NCBI GenBank assembly: GCA_029059925.1
Contig: JAIDVA010000331.1
Location: 1-15,141, forward strand
Direction: 5' to 3'
Origin: Eubacterium sp.
GTDB lineage: Bacteria > Bacillota > Clostridia > Oscillospirales > Acutalibacteraceae
Length of the DNA stretch: 15,141 nucleotides
Part shown: positions 8,223-14,459 of the stretch, one piece after another
Layout: the number at the start of each line of letters is the position of its first letter
Position numbering within the stretch: the stretch's first letter is position 1
The notes under the pieces: generated by a model
Told to the model about the DNA's origin: nothing
The model's database searches: none
Seen by the model: the letters and a program-made list of their open reading frames with translations, nothing else
Position numbers and translations under genes: made by a program

Positions 8223-9164
8223 TTAAATATCTAAACGATACTCATAATTCGTCCATTCGTGCTCAACAAAATTGCGCACTCTCAAAACAAGCTCGTTATC
8301 ATATACCTCAACCTGATAACCCATACCTGTATCCTGAACATCGGCACCTCCGTCATCATTTTCGGAACCGAAGGACGGTATATTGATATATGTAATATTT
8401 CCAGTCTCACTTAAACCATAGCCATTTTCAAATATTCCCATATGTAAGTGACCTGTAAAAAAGAAAATACGGTTATCATATTTTGTAAGCATATTATAAA
8501 GCTCTTCGCTCTGCTCACCGACATGCCCTTCCTGCCATACATCAGCAAAAACATCATTAAGCGGCCAGTGACTGAAAAGGAATACGGGTTTTCCGCTTTG
8601 TGAGGCTGCCTCAAGCTCATGATCAAGCCACGCAAACTGTTCGGGTGAAATGTACTGTGCAATTCCTGCATCGGTATCTGATGAAAGGATTATAAAATGA
8701 TATCCGTCAATAATCTGACTGTGATAAAGATTGTCAATCTTGTGCTCAAGAAAGGCATTATTAAAGCTGATAAAACGCTCCTTAAGCTTATCATAATCAC
8801 CCATATTATGACTTCCCGGGCATATATCGTGATTACCAACAGCCATAAGTACATTTTCTATCGTATTATACTTATTCATAAGGCCATAGAGCATACTCAT
8901 TTCTGCCACCTGACCGTTCATTGTATTATCACCGCACATAATAAGTGCACGGCTTTGGGCATCAGCAGATGATAAATCCAAAAACAACTCACCGTAATTT
9001 TTATGCTTCTGCGAATTGTTACCCTCTAAATGACCATCCGAAATAACAGTAAAATTCATTTTCAGGTTATCCTTATCAAGCGGTGCATAAGCTGTAATAT
9101 CGCCTGATGCTGAAAAAATGAATACTGCTAAAATTGATGAAAAAACTTTAATAAACCAATTCAT
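8223..9164 (-). CDS. Secreted calcineurin-like metallophosphoesterase
   Basis: A 313-residue protein with a Sec-type signal peptide: lysine at 6, a hydrophobic run to about 20, and a possible cleavage after AYA (25-27). The mature part shows the full metallophosphoesterase motif set in order: SDGH (D43, H45), GDN (D79), GNHD (N111, H112), FSHWP (H199) and GHLH (H239, H241). All two-metal ligands are present, so it should be active, acting outside the membrane on a phosphomono- or phosphodiester. The substrate is unknown. A GGGGG-type ribosome site (about 9169-9178) sits before the ATG. It follows the YeiH-like gene by 18 bases and is the last gene of a three-gene operon. The domain is compact, with no wall anchor or repeats. 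Confidence 0.9.
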   Translation of the reverse strand: MNWFIKVFSSILAVFIFSASGDITAYAPLDKDNLKMNFTVISDGHLEGNNSQKHKNYGELFLDLSSADAQSRALIMCGDNTMNGQVAEMSMLYGLMNKYNTIENVLMAVGNHDICPGSHNMGDYDKLKERFISFNNAFLEHKIDNLYHSQIIDGYHFIILSSDTDAGIAQYISPEQFAWLDHELEAASQSGKPVFLFSHWPLNDVFADVWQEGHVGEQSEELYNMLTKYDNRIFFFTGHLHMGIFENGYGLSETGNITYINIPSFGSENDDGGADVQDTGMGYQVEVYDNELVLRVRNFVEHEWTNYEYRLDI

Positions 9165-9182
9165 AAAACTTCCCCCTCTTTA

Positions 9183-10259
9183 TTACCAATAACCTAATAC
9201 ATGCTGCATTACAAGGCTTACAGCCGTAATACATACCCAGCAGCAAAAACCCATTGCAATCGGCTTTCCGCCTTTTTTAACAAGGGTGACAATATTTGTA
9301 TTTAATCCGATTGCGCACATAGCCATCGAAATAAAGAACTTTGCAAGCCACTTAGCACCCTTGACAAAATAATCATTATAAACAGCTGTAAAGCCGCTTT
9401 CAGGCAGCACTGCAACAAGCGTTGTGATAAGCGATGCTATTACAAAATAAAGAATAAACCAAGGGAATATTTTTTTCAGCGAAACCTTTGTACCTTCACC
9501 GCCCTGCTTTTTTTCCTGCCTTGTTCTGATAAGCGCAAGGACTAAGGTAATAGGAATAATGGCAAGTGTACGTGTAAGCTTAACGGTAGTAGCCTGTGCA
9601 AGCACCATACCCTCTGTACCCTTCATACTATCCCAGGCAGATGCAGCAGCAGTAACAGAAGAAGTATCATTAACAGCCGTACCGGCAAAGAGTGCAAAAC
9701 CGTCATTGGTAAGACCGATTGCATTGCCGAATGTAGGGAATATCAGTGCCGCAATAACATTGAAGAGGAAGATAACTGAAATTGACTGTGCAATTTCCTC
9801 ATCATCTGCATCAATAACGGGCGCTGTTGCAGCAATAGCAGAACCGCCGCAGATTGATGAGCCAACACCAACAAGAATTGAAACCTTTTTATCCACCTTT
9901 AAAATCTTACACATAACAAATGCAACGATTAGTGAAACTGCAATGGTTGAAATTATAACCGGCAGACTTTTGCCGCCTACAGATAGCACGGTTTTAATAT
10001 TAAGCGTAAAACCAAGAATAATTACTGCCCACTGCAAAATCTTTTTAGAAGTAAAAGTAATACCTAACTTCACCCTGTCATCTGATGCAAAATTACCAAA
10101 TATTGCAGTGATAACCATACCAAAAACAATTGCAAATACAGGTGCACCGATAACCTCAAGTGAAAAACCGCCTATACTAAGTCCTGCAAGAAAGGTTGAT
10201 ATTCCTGCAACTATAATACAGGTTAAAATACCTATACCGTTCTTCTTTATAAAATTCAT
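9183..10259 (-). CDS. YeiH/UPF0324 family membrane transporter (putative sulfate exporter family)
   Basis: A 358-residue membrane protein with about ten hydrophobic helices, matching the conserved bacterial YeiH/UPF0324 family (Cons_hypoth698). Conserved spots are VGVGSSICGGSAIAATAPVI (about 130-149), with its Gly-rich CGGSA turn, and AGTAVNDTSSVTAAASA (about 192-208). The two resemble paired discontinuous-helix sites of secondary carriers, which fits an ion-coupled transporter. The label putative sulfate exporter comes from transporter classification and has little direct proof, so the substrate should be considered open. Its ATG overlaps the TGA of the PHP gene (ATGA, 10256-10259), so the pair is translationally coupled. 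The secreted phosphoesterase follows. Confidence 0.9.
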   Translation of the reverse strand: MNFIKKNGIGILTCIIVAGISTFLAGLSIGGFSLEVIGAPVFAIVFGMVITAIFGNFASDDRVKLGITFTSKKILQWAVIILGFTLNIKTVLSVGGKSLPVIISTIAVSLIVAFVMCKILKVDKKVSILVGVGSSICGGSAIAATAPVIDADDEEIAQSISVIFLFNVIAALIFPTFGNAIGLTNDGFALFAGTAVNDTSSVTAAASAWDSMKGTEGMVLAQATTVKLTRTLAIIPITLVLALIRTRQEKKQGGEGTKVSLKKIFPWFILYFVIASLITTLVAVLPESGFTAVYNDYFVKGAKWLAKFFISMAMCAIGLNTNIVTLVKKGGKPIAMGFCCWVCITAVSLVMQHVLGYW

Positions 10260-10942
10260 TTTAACTCCACAATTAAATATTCTTTTATCATTTCAAAATT
10301 CTGCGATTTTAAAATTGCCAGCAAATCATCATTGTTTTTTATCTGCGTATTCGTAATTATTCCGCCTCGTGCAAGATTTTTCTGAACATGAAAATCCGAG
10401 CCGGATACCATAAGCTTGTTATTTTCCTTCGCCCATTCATAAGCTTTATCATTCTGCGATTTAGGTGTTTTGCCATTATAAATCTCAACACCGTCAATAT
10501 AATCCGGATTGCATCGTGTACGAAAAGGTCTGAAGGGATGCGCCTCATAAACTAAAAAACCATTTTCTTTGCACAGCTTTTTGACCCTTTTCTCCCACAC
10601 ATTCATAAGATTGCCTGCGTTATATAAAAACTCCTCAGTTACACCGTAAATAAGATAGTCATTTGCTGTAAAATAATGACGCAGTTCCATTCCTAAAAGA
10701 ACAGTGAAATCCTCACCTGCCGCCTTTTTCATTCGCCTATAGCCCTCAAGGTAGAAATCAATCTGCTTTTCAGGGCACCAATTAGGCTTGAAAGTTAAAG
10801 GACTATAGTGGTCAGTAACCACAATACCGCTGTAGCCCTTGCCTTTATAAAGTTTTACAATTTCTTCAGGCTCCACTCTGCCGCATTGTGATACACAGCC
10901 GGTATGGCAGTGAAGCTCATACTTAAATTTCATATTCATCAT
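10256..10942 (-). CDS. PHP-domain metal-dependent phosphoesterase
   Basis: A 228-residue cytoplasmic protein consisting of one PHP domain. Metal ligands appear in family order: ELHCHT (H11, H13), VVTDHYS (D44, H45), GMELRH (E86), YEAHPFR (H135) and GSDFHV (D183, H185). PHP proteins of this size hydrolyse phosphoesters with two or three metal ions; histidinol-phosphatase-like and nucleotide 3',5'-phosphatase-like members exist, and the substrate here cannot be told. The start is uncertain. Three in-frame ATGs lie at codons 1, 2 and 4, none has a clear Shine-Dalgarno, and the -10 box ends only seven bases before the first, so the message may be leaderless. It is the first gene of the operon with the YeiH-like transporter. 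Confidence 0.9.
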   Translation of the reverse strand: MMNMKFKYELHCHTGCVSQCGRVEPEEIVKLYKGKGYSGIVVTDHYSPLTFKPNWCPEKQIDFYLEGYRRMKKAAGEDFTVLLGMELRHYFTANDYLIYGVTEEFLYNAGNLMNVWEKRVKKLCKENGFLVYEAHPFRPFRTRCNPDYIDGVEIYNGKTPKSQNDKAYEWAKENNKLMVSGSDFHVQKNLARGGIITNTQIKNNDDLLAILKSQNFEMIKEYLIVELK

Positions 10943-10949
10943 ACTTATA

Positions 10950-10978
10950 AAGATACCACATTATGTTAATTTTATCAA
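10950..10978 (-). promoter_or_regulatory. Promoter of the PHP/transporter/phosphoesterase operon
   Basis: On the - strand a -35 TTGATA (10978-10973) and a -10 TATCTT (10955-10950) are 17 bases apart, and the -10 is preceded by TGG, an extended -10. Transcription would start around 10942-10944, at or just before the first ATG of the PHP gene. Confidence 0.55.
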
Positions 10979-11005
10979 CTTTATAATAAATTTTTTTGTA
11001 TTGTA

Positions 11006-11034
11006 TTGACATTTATTTTATATGGAATTACTAT
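11006..11034 (+). promoter_or_regulatory. Promoter of the five-helix membrane protein gene
   Basis: A perfect -35 TTGACA (11006-11011) and -10 TACTAT (11029-11034) with a 17-base spacer. The predicted start near 11041 leaves a leader of about 55 bases before the gene, with GGAGA at 11086-11090. It lies back to back with the PHP operon promoter. Confidence 0.65.
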
Positions 11035-11096
11035 TAATATATAAATATTTTATGCTTTTATGACCAAATTAAAAGCCATGCAAACGGAGAAAATGA

Positions 11097-11900
11097 ATGA
11101 AAGAATCAAAATTACCTGATTTATTAAAAAACATATTTTACATTATACTGTTATTCGGATTATCCGCAATCTTACTGCTCACAAAAATTTACTGTGATGA
11201 AATTTTACAGCCGTTTGCATATTTTGTAATCGGAGGAGCAATAGCAATAATGAACGGCTTTGCCTTTATTGCAATAAAAAAAGAAAATTCTTTTTATGCA
11301 ATAGCAAATCTGTTGTGCACAGCACTTTGGGTTTATCCGCTTTACAAAAAGATGCAGGAAGCCTTATCAGGTAATTCAGAAATATGGGTATACATTCTCG
11401 CATATATTCTATTTTTACCTGCTGTTGCAAGCTGCATAACAGAACTAATCAGCTGCTGTGTCAAGCAAGAGCAAACAAAAAAAGCCGCAGCTGCAAAAAA
11501 GGCTTTGTCAATAATTACCATTATTGTAACAGCAGCTGCTGTTGTACTTGCCGTTCTGTCAGCAGTTAAGCTCAATAATCAGCTACCAAAGGAAATTGAG
11601 AACAAAAAAGAGGCTTATTCAAACGCTGCAGAGCTTGCAAATAATATTGCAAATGATTATAAAAACTCGGATTTAATTATCGAGGAAGTGCTTGACAAAT
11701 ATCAGCTGACTTATGATAATTCTGAGCAAAATTATTATATCATTGAGGAATGTAACAATATTCATATAACAATTGATACTGCAACCGAAGAGGGTAAAAA
11801 TGTGATTACTGTATCCTCTGACGCAATAAGCTGGGGTATACCAAAGCTGTTTGAAGCAAACCTTTACGAATCTCAAATCGAGCAAATTCCGCTTAAATAG
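11097..11900 (+). CDS. Five-helix membrane protein of unknown function
   Basis: A 267-residue protein I do not recognise. It has five hydrophobic segments at about 13-31, 39-59, 65-81, 95-117 and 134-157. Between helices 4 and 5 is a Lys/Ala-rich cytoplasmic stretch (KQEQTKKAAAAKKA, 122-135). By the positive-inside rule the last 110 residues would be extracellular. This tail starts with a probable helix (ENKKEAYSNAAELANNIAND) and then an apparent beta-rich part (residues about 198-265) with YYIIEE, HITIDTA and NVITVSS strands. This could be a small sensor or binding domain, but nothing shows a ligand. GGAGA six bases before the ATG fixes the start. It has its own promoter and terminator, so it is a single-gene unit. 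Confidence 0.8.
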   Translation: MKESKLPDLLKNIFYIILLFGLSAILLLTKIYCDEILQPFAYFVIGGAIAIMNGFAFIAIKKENSFYAIANLLCTALWVYPLYKKMQEALSGNSEIWVYILAYILFLPAVASCITELISCCVKQEQTKKAAAAKKALSIITIIVTAAAVVLAVLSAVKLNNQLPKEIENKKEAYSNAAELANNIANDYKNSDLIIEEVLDKYQLTYDNSEQNYYIIEECNNIHITIDTATEEGKNVITVSSDAISWGIPKLFEANLYESQIEQIPLK

Positions 11901-11913
11901 AAATCTGCCGCTA

Positions 11914-11959
11914 AATAAACAACAAGGCTACCTTTAATAAGGCAGCCTTGTTGTTTATT
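11914..11959. terminator. Long bidirectional terminator between convergent genes
   Basis: Arms at 11914-11934 and 11939-11959 pair over 21 positions with a single A-C mismatch (11930/11943) and a 4-base loop TAAT. The core is ACAAGGCT/AGCCTTGT. The outer A/T-rich arm supplies a T-rich 3' end (TTGTTGTTTATT on +, and the mirror on -). It lies 14 bases after the five-helix gene and 12 bases beyond the DUF6483-like gene, which converge on it. Confidence 0.85.
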
Positions 11960-11970
11960 AAATCTATTGT

Positions 11971-12339
11971 TTAAAACAAACCTAATATATCGTCTATTTC
12001 ATATTTTGATGCAAGAGCTCTTATACCCAGCTCCACCTCATCCCTGCTGAAATCATGCTGCTCTAAAAACTCATCTTCCTTATCATTCAGATATGAATAA
12101 AACAATATACCGGCCTTCAAATCAAGCATATTCTCTGATAACAGCCGATATAATTCATTTTCGGCATGATTTATATCACCATCGTCAATCATATCGGTAA
12201 GTATTATAAGATTATTTCTTGCATCATAATCCTCGATTAACTCCGCTGTAGGTGAATCCGTATCAATATCAAACAAAAGCTTCAGCAGTGCACCTATCAT
12301 AGACTTTATGATTCGCATTATATAGTCCTGCTCAAACAT
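11971..12339 (-). CDS. Small DUF6483-like protein, function unknown
   Basis: A 122-residue, acidic, apparently helical and soluble protein. The start MFEQDYIMRIIKSMIGALLK, followed by LLFDID, resembles the DUF6483 family found in clostridia; I recognise the opening pattern (x-QDYIMR-x-I-K-x-M), not a function. The rest (ARNNLIILTDMIDDGDINHAE, then repeated helices to KYEIDDILGLF) looks TPR-like in spacing, but no clear repeat can be drawn. Residues 12-24 are hydrophobic but amphipathic rather than a sure membrane anchor. The ribosome site AAGGATGG (12346-12353) fits the ATG. It lies downstream of htpG on the same strand, after a hairpin, and may have its own promoter at 12389-12417. Confidence 0.75.
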   Translation of the reverse strand: MFEQDYIMRIIKSMIGALLKLLFDIDTDSPTAELIEDYDARNNLIILTDMIDDGDINHAENELYRLLSENMLDLKAGILFYSYLNDKEDEFLEQHDFSRDEVELGIRALASKYEIDDILGLF

Positions 12340-12365
12340 TATATACCATCCTTATAAAATTCAAT

Positions 12366-12387
12366 AGGAGGGCCGTTCAGCCCTCCT
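12366..12387 (-). terminator. Hairpin downstream of htpG, likely terminator
   Basis: AGGAGGGC (12366-12373 on +) and GCCCTCCT (12380-12387) form a perfect 8-bp GC-rich stem with a 6-base loop, 13 bases beyond the htpG stop. On the - strand it is followed by ATTGAATTTTAT, a weak T-tract, so termination may be partial. Confidence 0.65.
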
Positions 12388-12388
12388 G

Positions 12389-12417
12389 ATTATAACATGA
12401 TTACATTAAATCTGCAA
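12389..12417 (-). promoter_or_regulatory. Possible promoter of the DUF6483-like gene
   Basis: On the - strand TATAAT (12394-12389) is preceded by TGT, giving a perfect extended -10. A weak -35, TTGCAG (12417-12412), lies 17 bases upstream inside the htpG 3' end. The predicted start near 12382 falls inside the first arm of the terminator hairpin. Confidence 0.4.
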
Positions 12418-14281
12418 TTGTATCTGAAAACTCTGTCGGATTATCAAGATCAAGACCTGCAATCAGTCTTGCAGATGCGTATAACAGCTTGGTATATTTA
12501 ACAACTGTCTCATCATCAGCATTTGCAAGCTTTTCAGCAACAGGATGATTTGAGTTAATCTCAAGCACAAGCTGAGCCTTAACACCCTGATTTGCACCGG
12601 GCATTGAATTGAGCACCTTTTCCATTTCAAGTGAAACATAGCCCTCAGCAGTAAGGCTGACAGGGTGAGAGCCGAGCTTATTTGAAAGCTTAACAGCTGT
12701 AACCTGTCCGTCAAGCGCCTCCTTCATTTTTTCAAGAAGATTCTTTGACTCTTCATTCTTTTTATTAATCGCCTCTTTTTCCGCCTCAGTGCTTAAATCA
12801 AGGTCATCCTTGCAGATGTTTGCAAAATGCTTGCCATCGTATTCCATAAGCATCTGAATTGCAAACTCGTCAACCTCGTCAGTGAAATAGAGCACCTCAT
12901 AGCCCTTTTCCTTGACTGCATCAATCTGAGGAAGAAGTGAAATCTTGTCTGCATTTTCGCCGCAGGCATAATAGATTGACTCTTGTGAATCAGCCATTCT
13001 GCCTACATATTCCTTGAGTGTGGTATAGCCGTCACCGTTTGATGATTCAAAAAGAAGCAAGTCTTTAAGACCATCCTTTTCCATACCGTAATTTGCATAT
13101 ACACCGTACTTAAGCTGCAAGCCGAATGCTTTGAAGAAGTTTTCATATTTTTCACGGTCGTTCTTCAGCATTTTATTCAGCTCATTCTTTATTTTCTTAT
13201 CAATTGCCTTAGCAATTATCTTAAGCTGATGATCGTGCTGGAGCATTTCACGGCTGATGTTAAGGCTTAAATCAGCACTGTCAACAAGACCCTTTACAAA
13301 GCTGAAATAATCAGGCAGAAGGTCTGCACACTTATCCATAATAAGCACACCGTTTGAATAAAGCTGCAAGCCCTTTTCGTATTCCTTTGAATAGAAATCA
13401 TAAGGCGGATTCTCGGGTATGAACATCAGCGCATCAAAGGTTGCCTGACCTTCTGTTTTTGAATGAATAACAGCAAGCGGAGCTGTGTAATCCATAAACT
13501 TACTCTTATAGAATTCGTCATAATCCTCTGCCTTGATTTCACTTTTTGATTTTCTCCAGATAGGCACCATGGAGTTAAGTGTATCCACGCTTAGCTCTGT
13601 GATATATTCGCCCTCCTTTTCGGGATCAGGAACCTGATGGCTCATTTCCATAACAATAGGATAGCGGATATAATCGCTGTATTTCTTTACAAGCTCGTCA
13701 AGCTTATACTGCTCAAGATACTGGCTGTAATTCTCGTTTTCATTATCCTCTTTGATATAGAGCGTGATTACAGTACCTGCATCTTCCTTTTCACATTCTT
13801 CAATCGTATAGCCGTCAGCACCGGTTGAAACCCATTTGTGTGCAATATCCTCGCCAAATGCCTTTGACACAACCTCTACCTTATCGGCAACCATAAATGA
13901 AGAATAAAAGCCAACACCAAACTGCCCGATAACAGAAATATCCTGTGCATTCTCGTTATCGGCATTTTCTTTTTTGAAGTTGAGTGAACCGCTCTTTGCA
14001 ATAGTGCCGAGGTTATTTTCAAGCTCCTCGGCAGTCATACCGATACCGTTATCTGTTAATGTAAGGATTCTGTTTTCCTTATCAACATCAAGCTGAATTT
14101 TAAAGTCATCTCTTGAAAGTGCAACTGCATTATCCGTAAGAGATTTGAAATAAAGCTTATCAATCGCGTCAGATGCATTTGAGATAAGCTCTCTGAGGAA
14201 TATTTCCTTATGTGTATAAATTGAATTAATCATCATATCGAGGAGCTTTTTAGACTCTGCTTTGAACTGTTTTTTTCTCAC
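12401..14281 (-). CDS. htpG: Molecular chaperone HtpG (Hsp90)
   Basis: Hsp90-family ATP-dependent chaperone that remodels client proteins in the cytoplasm as a dimer. The N-terminal GHKL ATPase has ELISNASDA (E31, N35), DNGIGM (D77), NLGTIAKSGS and GQFGVGFYSSFMVAD. The middle domain includes LYSNGVLIMDKC and SLNISREMLQ with the catalytic-loop arginine. A C-terminal dimerisation domain completes the normal bacterial length of 626 residues. I place the start at GTG 14281-14279. The upstream in-frame ATG (14290) directly abuts AAAGG with no spacing, whereas AAAGGA lies 8 bases before the GTG, and the protein then opens with RKKQFKAESK as in other HtpG. A consensus promoter and a perfect CIRCE operator precede it, so HrcA control is expected. 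Confidence 0.96.
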   Translation of the reverse strand: MRKKQFKAESKKLLDMMINSIYTHKEIFLRELISNASDAIDKLYFKSLTDNAVALSRDDFKIQLDVDKENRILTLTDNGIGMTAEELENNLGTIAKSGSLNFKKENADNENAQDISVIGQFGVGFYSSFMVADKVEVVSKAFGEDIAHKWVSTGADGYTIEECEKEDAGTVITLYIKEDNENENYSQYLEQYKLDELVKKYSDYIRYPIVMEMSHQVPDPEKEGEYITELSVDTLNSMVPIWRKSKSEIKAEDYDEFYKSKFMDYTAPLAVIHSKTEGQATFDALMFIPENPPYDFYSKEYEKGLQLYSNGVLIMDKCADLLPDYFSFVKGLVDSADLSLNISREMLQHDHQLKIIAKAIDKKIKNELNKMLKNDREKYENFFKAFGLQLKYGVYANYGMEKDGLKDLLLFESSNGDGYTTLKEYVGRMADSQESIYYACGENADKISLLPQIDAVKEKGYEVLYFTDEVDEFAIQMLMEYDGKHFANICKDDLDLSTEAEKEAINKKNEESKNLLEKMKEALDGQVTAVKLSNKLGSHPVSLTAEGYVSLEMEKVLNSMPGANQGVKAQLVLEINSNHPVAEKLANADDETVVKYTKLLYASARLIAGLDLDNPTEFSDTIADLM

Positions 14282-14305
14282 AATAATCATCCTTTATTTC
14301 TGTAA

Positions 14306-14332
14306 TTAGCACTCTTACCTTTCGAGTGCTAA
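14306..14332 (-). promoter_or_regulatory. CIRCE operator (HrcA binding site)
   Basis: TTAGCACTC (14306-14314), nine bases, then GAGTGCTAA (14324-14332): both arms match the CIRCE consensus exactly. It starts five bases after the -10 box and covers the predicted transcription start, so bound HrcA would block htpG initiation. The palindrome would also form a hairpin in the 5' leader. Confidence 0.95.
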
Positions 14333-14336
14333 TTTT

Positions 14337-14364
14337 ATTATAGCCGATATTTTCCAATTGTCAA
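14337..14364 (-). promoter_or_regulatory. htpG promoter, consensus sigma-A type
   Basis: On the - strand a perfect -35 TTGACA (14364-14359) and a perfect -10 TATAAT (14342-14337) are separated by 16 bases. The predicted start near 14330 lies inside the CIRCE element. Such a strong promoter paired with a repressor site suits high expression on heat shock. Confidence 0.88.
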
Positions 14365-14408
14365 TACTTTATGCACAAAAATATTTGTAGACAGTTGTAC
14401 AATTATGT

Positions 14409-14437
14409 TTGACATTTACCATAAATTAGATTAATAT
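14409..14437 (+). promoter_or_regulatory. Promoter of the glycerophosphodiesterase gene
   Basis: A perfect -35 TTGACA (14409-14414) and a -10 TAATAT (14432-14437) lie 17 bases apart. The predicted start near 14444 would overlap the ribosome site AGGGGG (14446-14451), leaving a very short leader of about 16 bases. The -10 is only 4/6, so the exact box is uncertain. Confidence 0.5.
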
Positions 14438-14459
14438 CATATTATAGGGGGAAAATATT

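Noticed and set aside
9559..10356. Long + strand open frame (265 codons) opposite the transporter gene
   Set aside because: It is fully antisense to the YeiH-like gene and the PHP 3' end, has a Ser/Thr/Ala/Ile-rich composition expected from a complemented membrane gene, and lacks a ribosome site. The - strand genes carry clear family motifs.
12338..12343. TATAAT on the - strand at the start of the DUF6483-like gene
   Set aside because: It overlaps the ATG itself, so transcription would begin inside the gene. No -35 lies at the right distance (CCTATT at 12368-12363).
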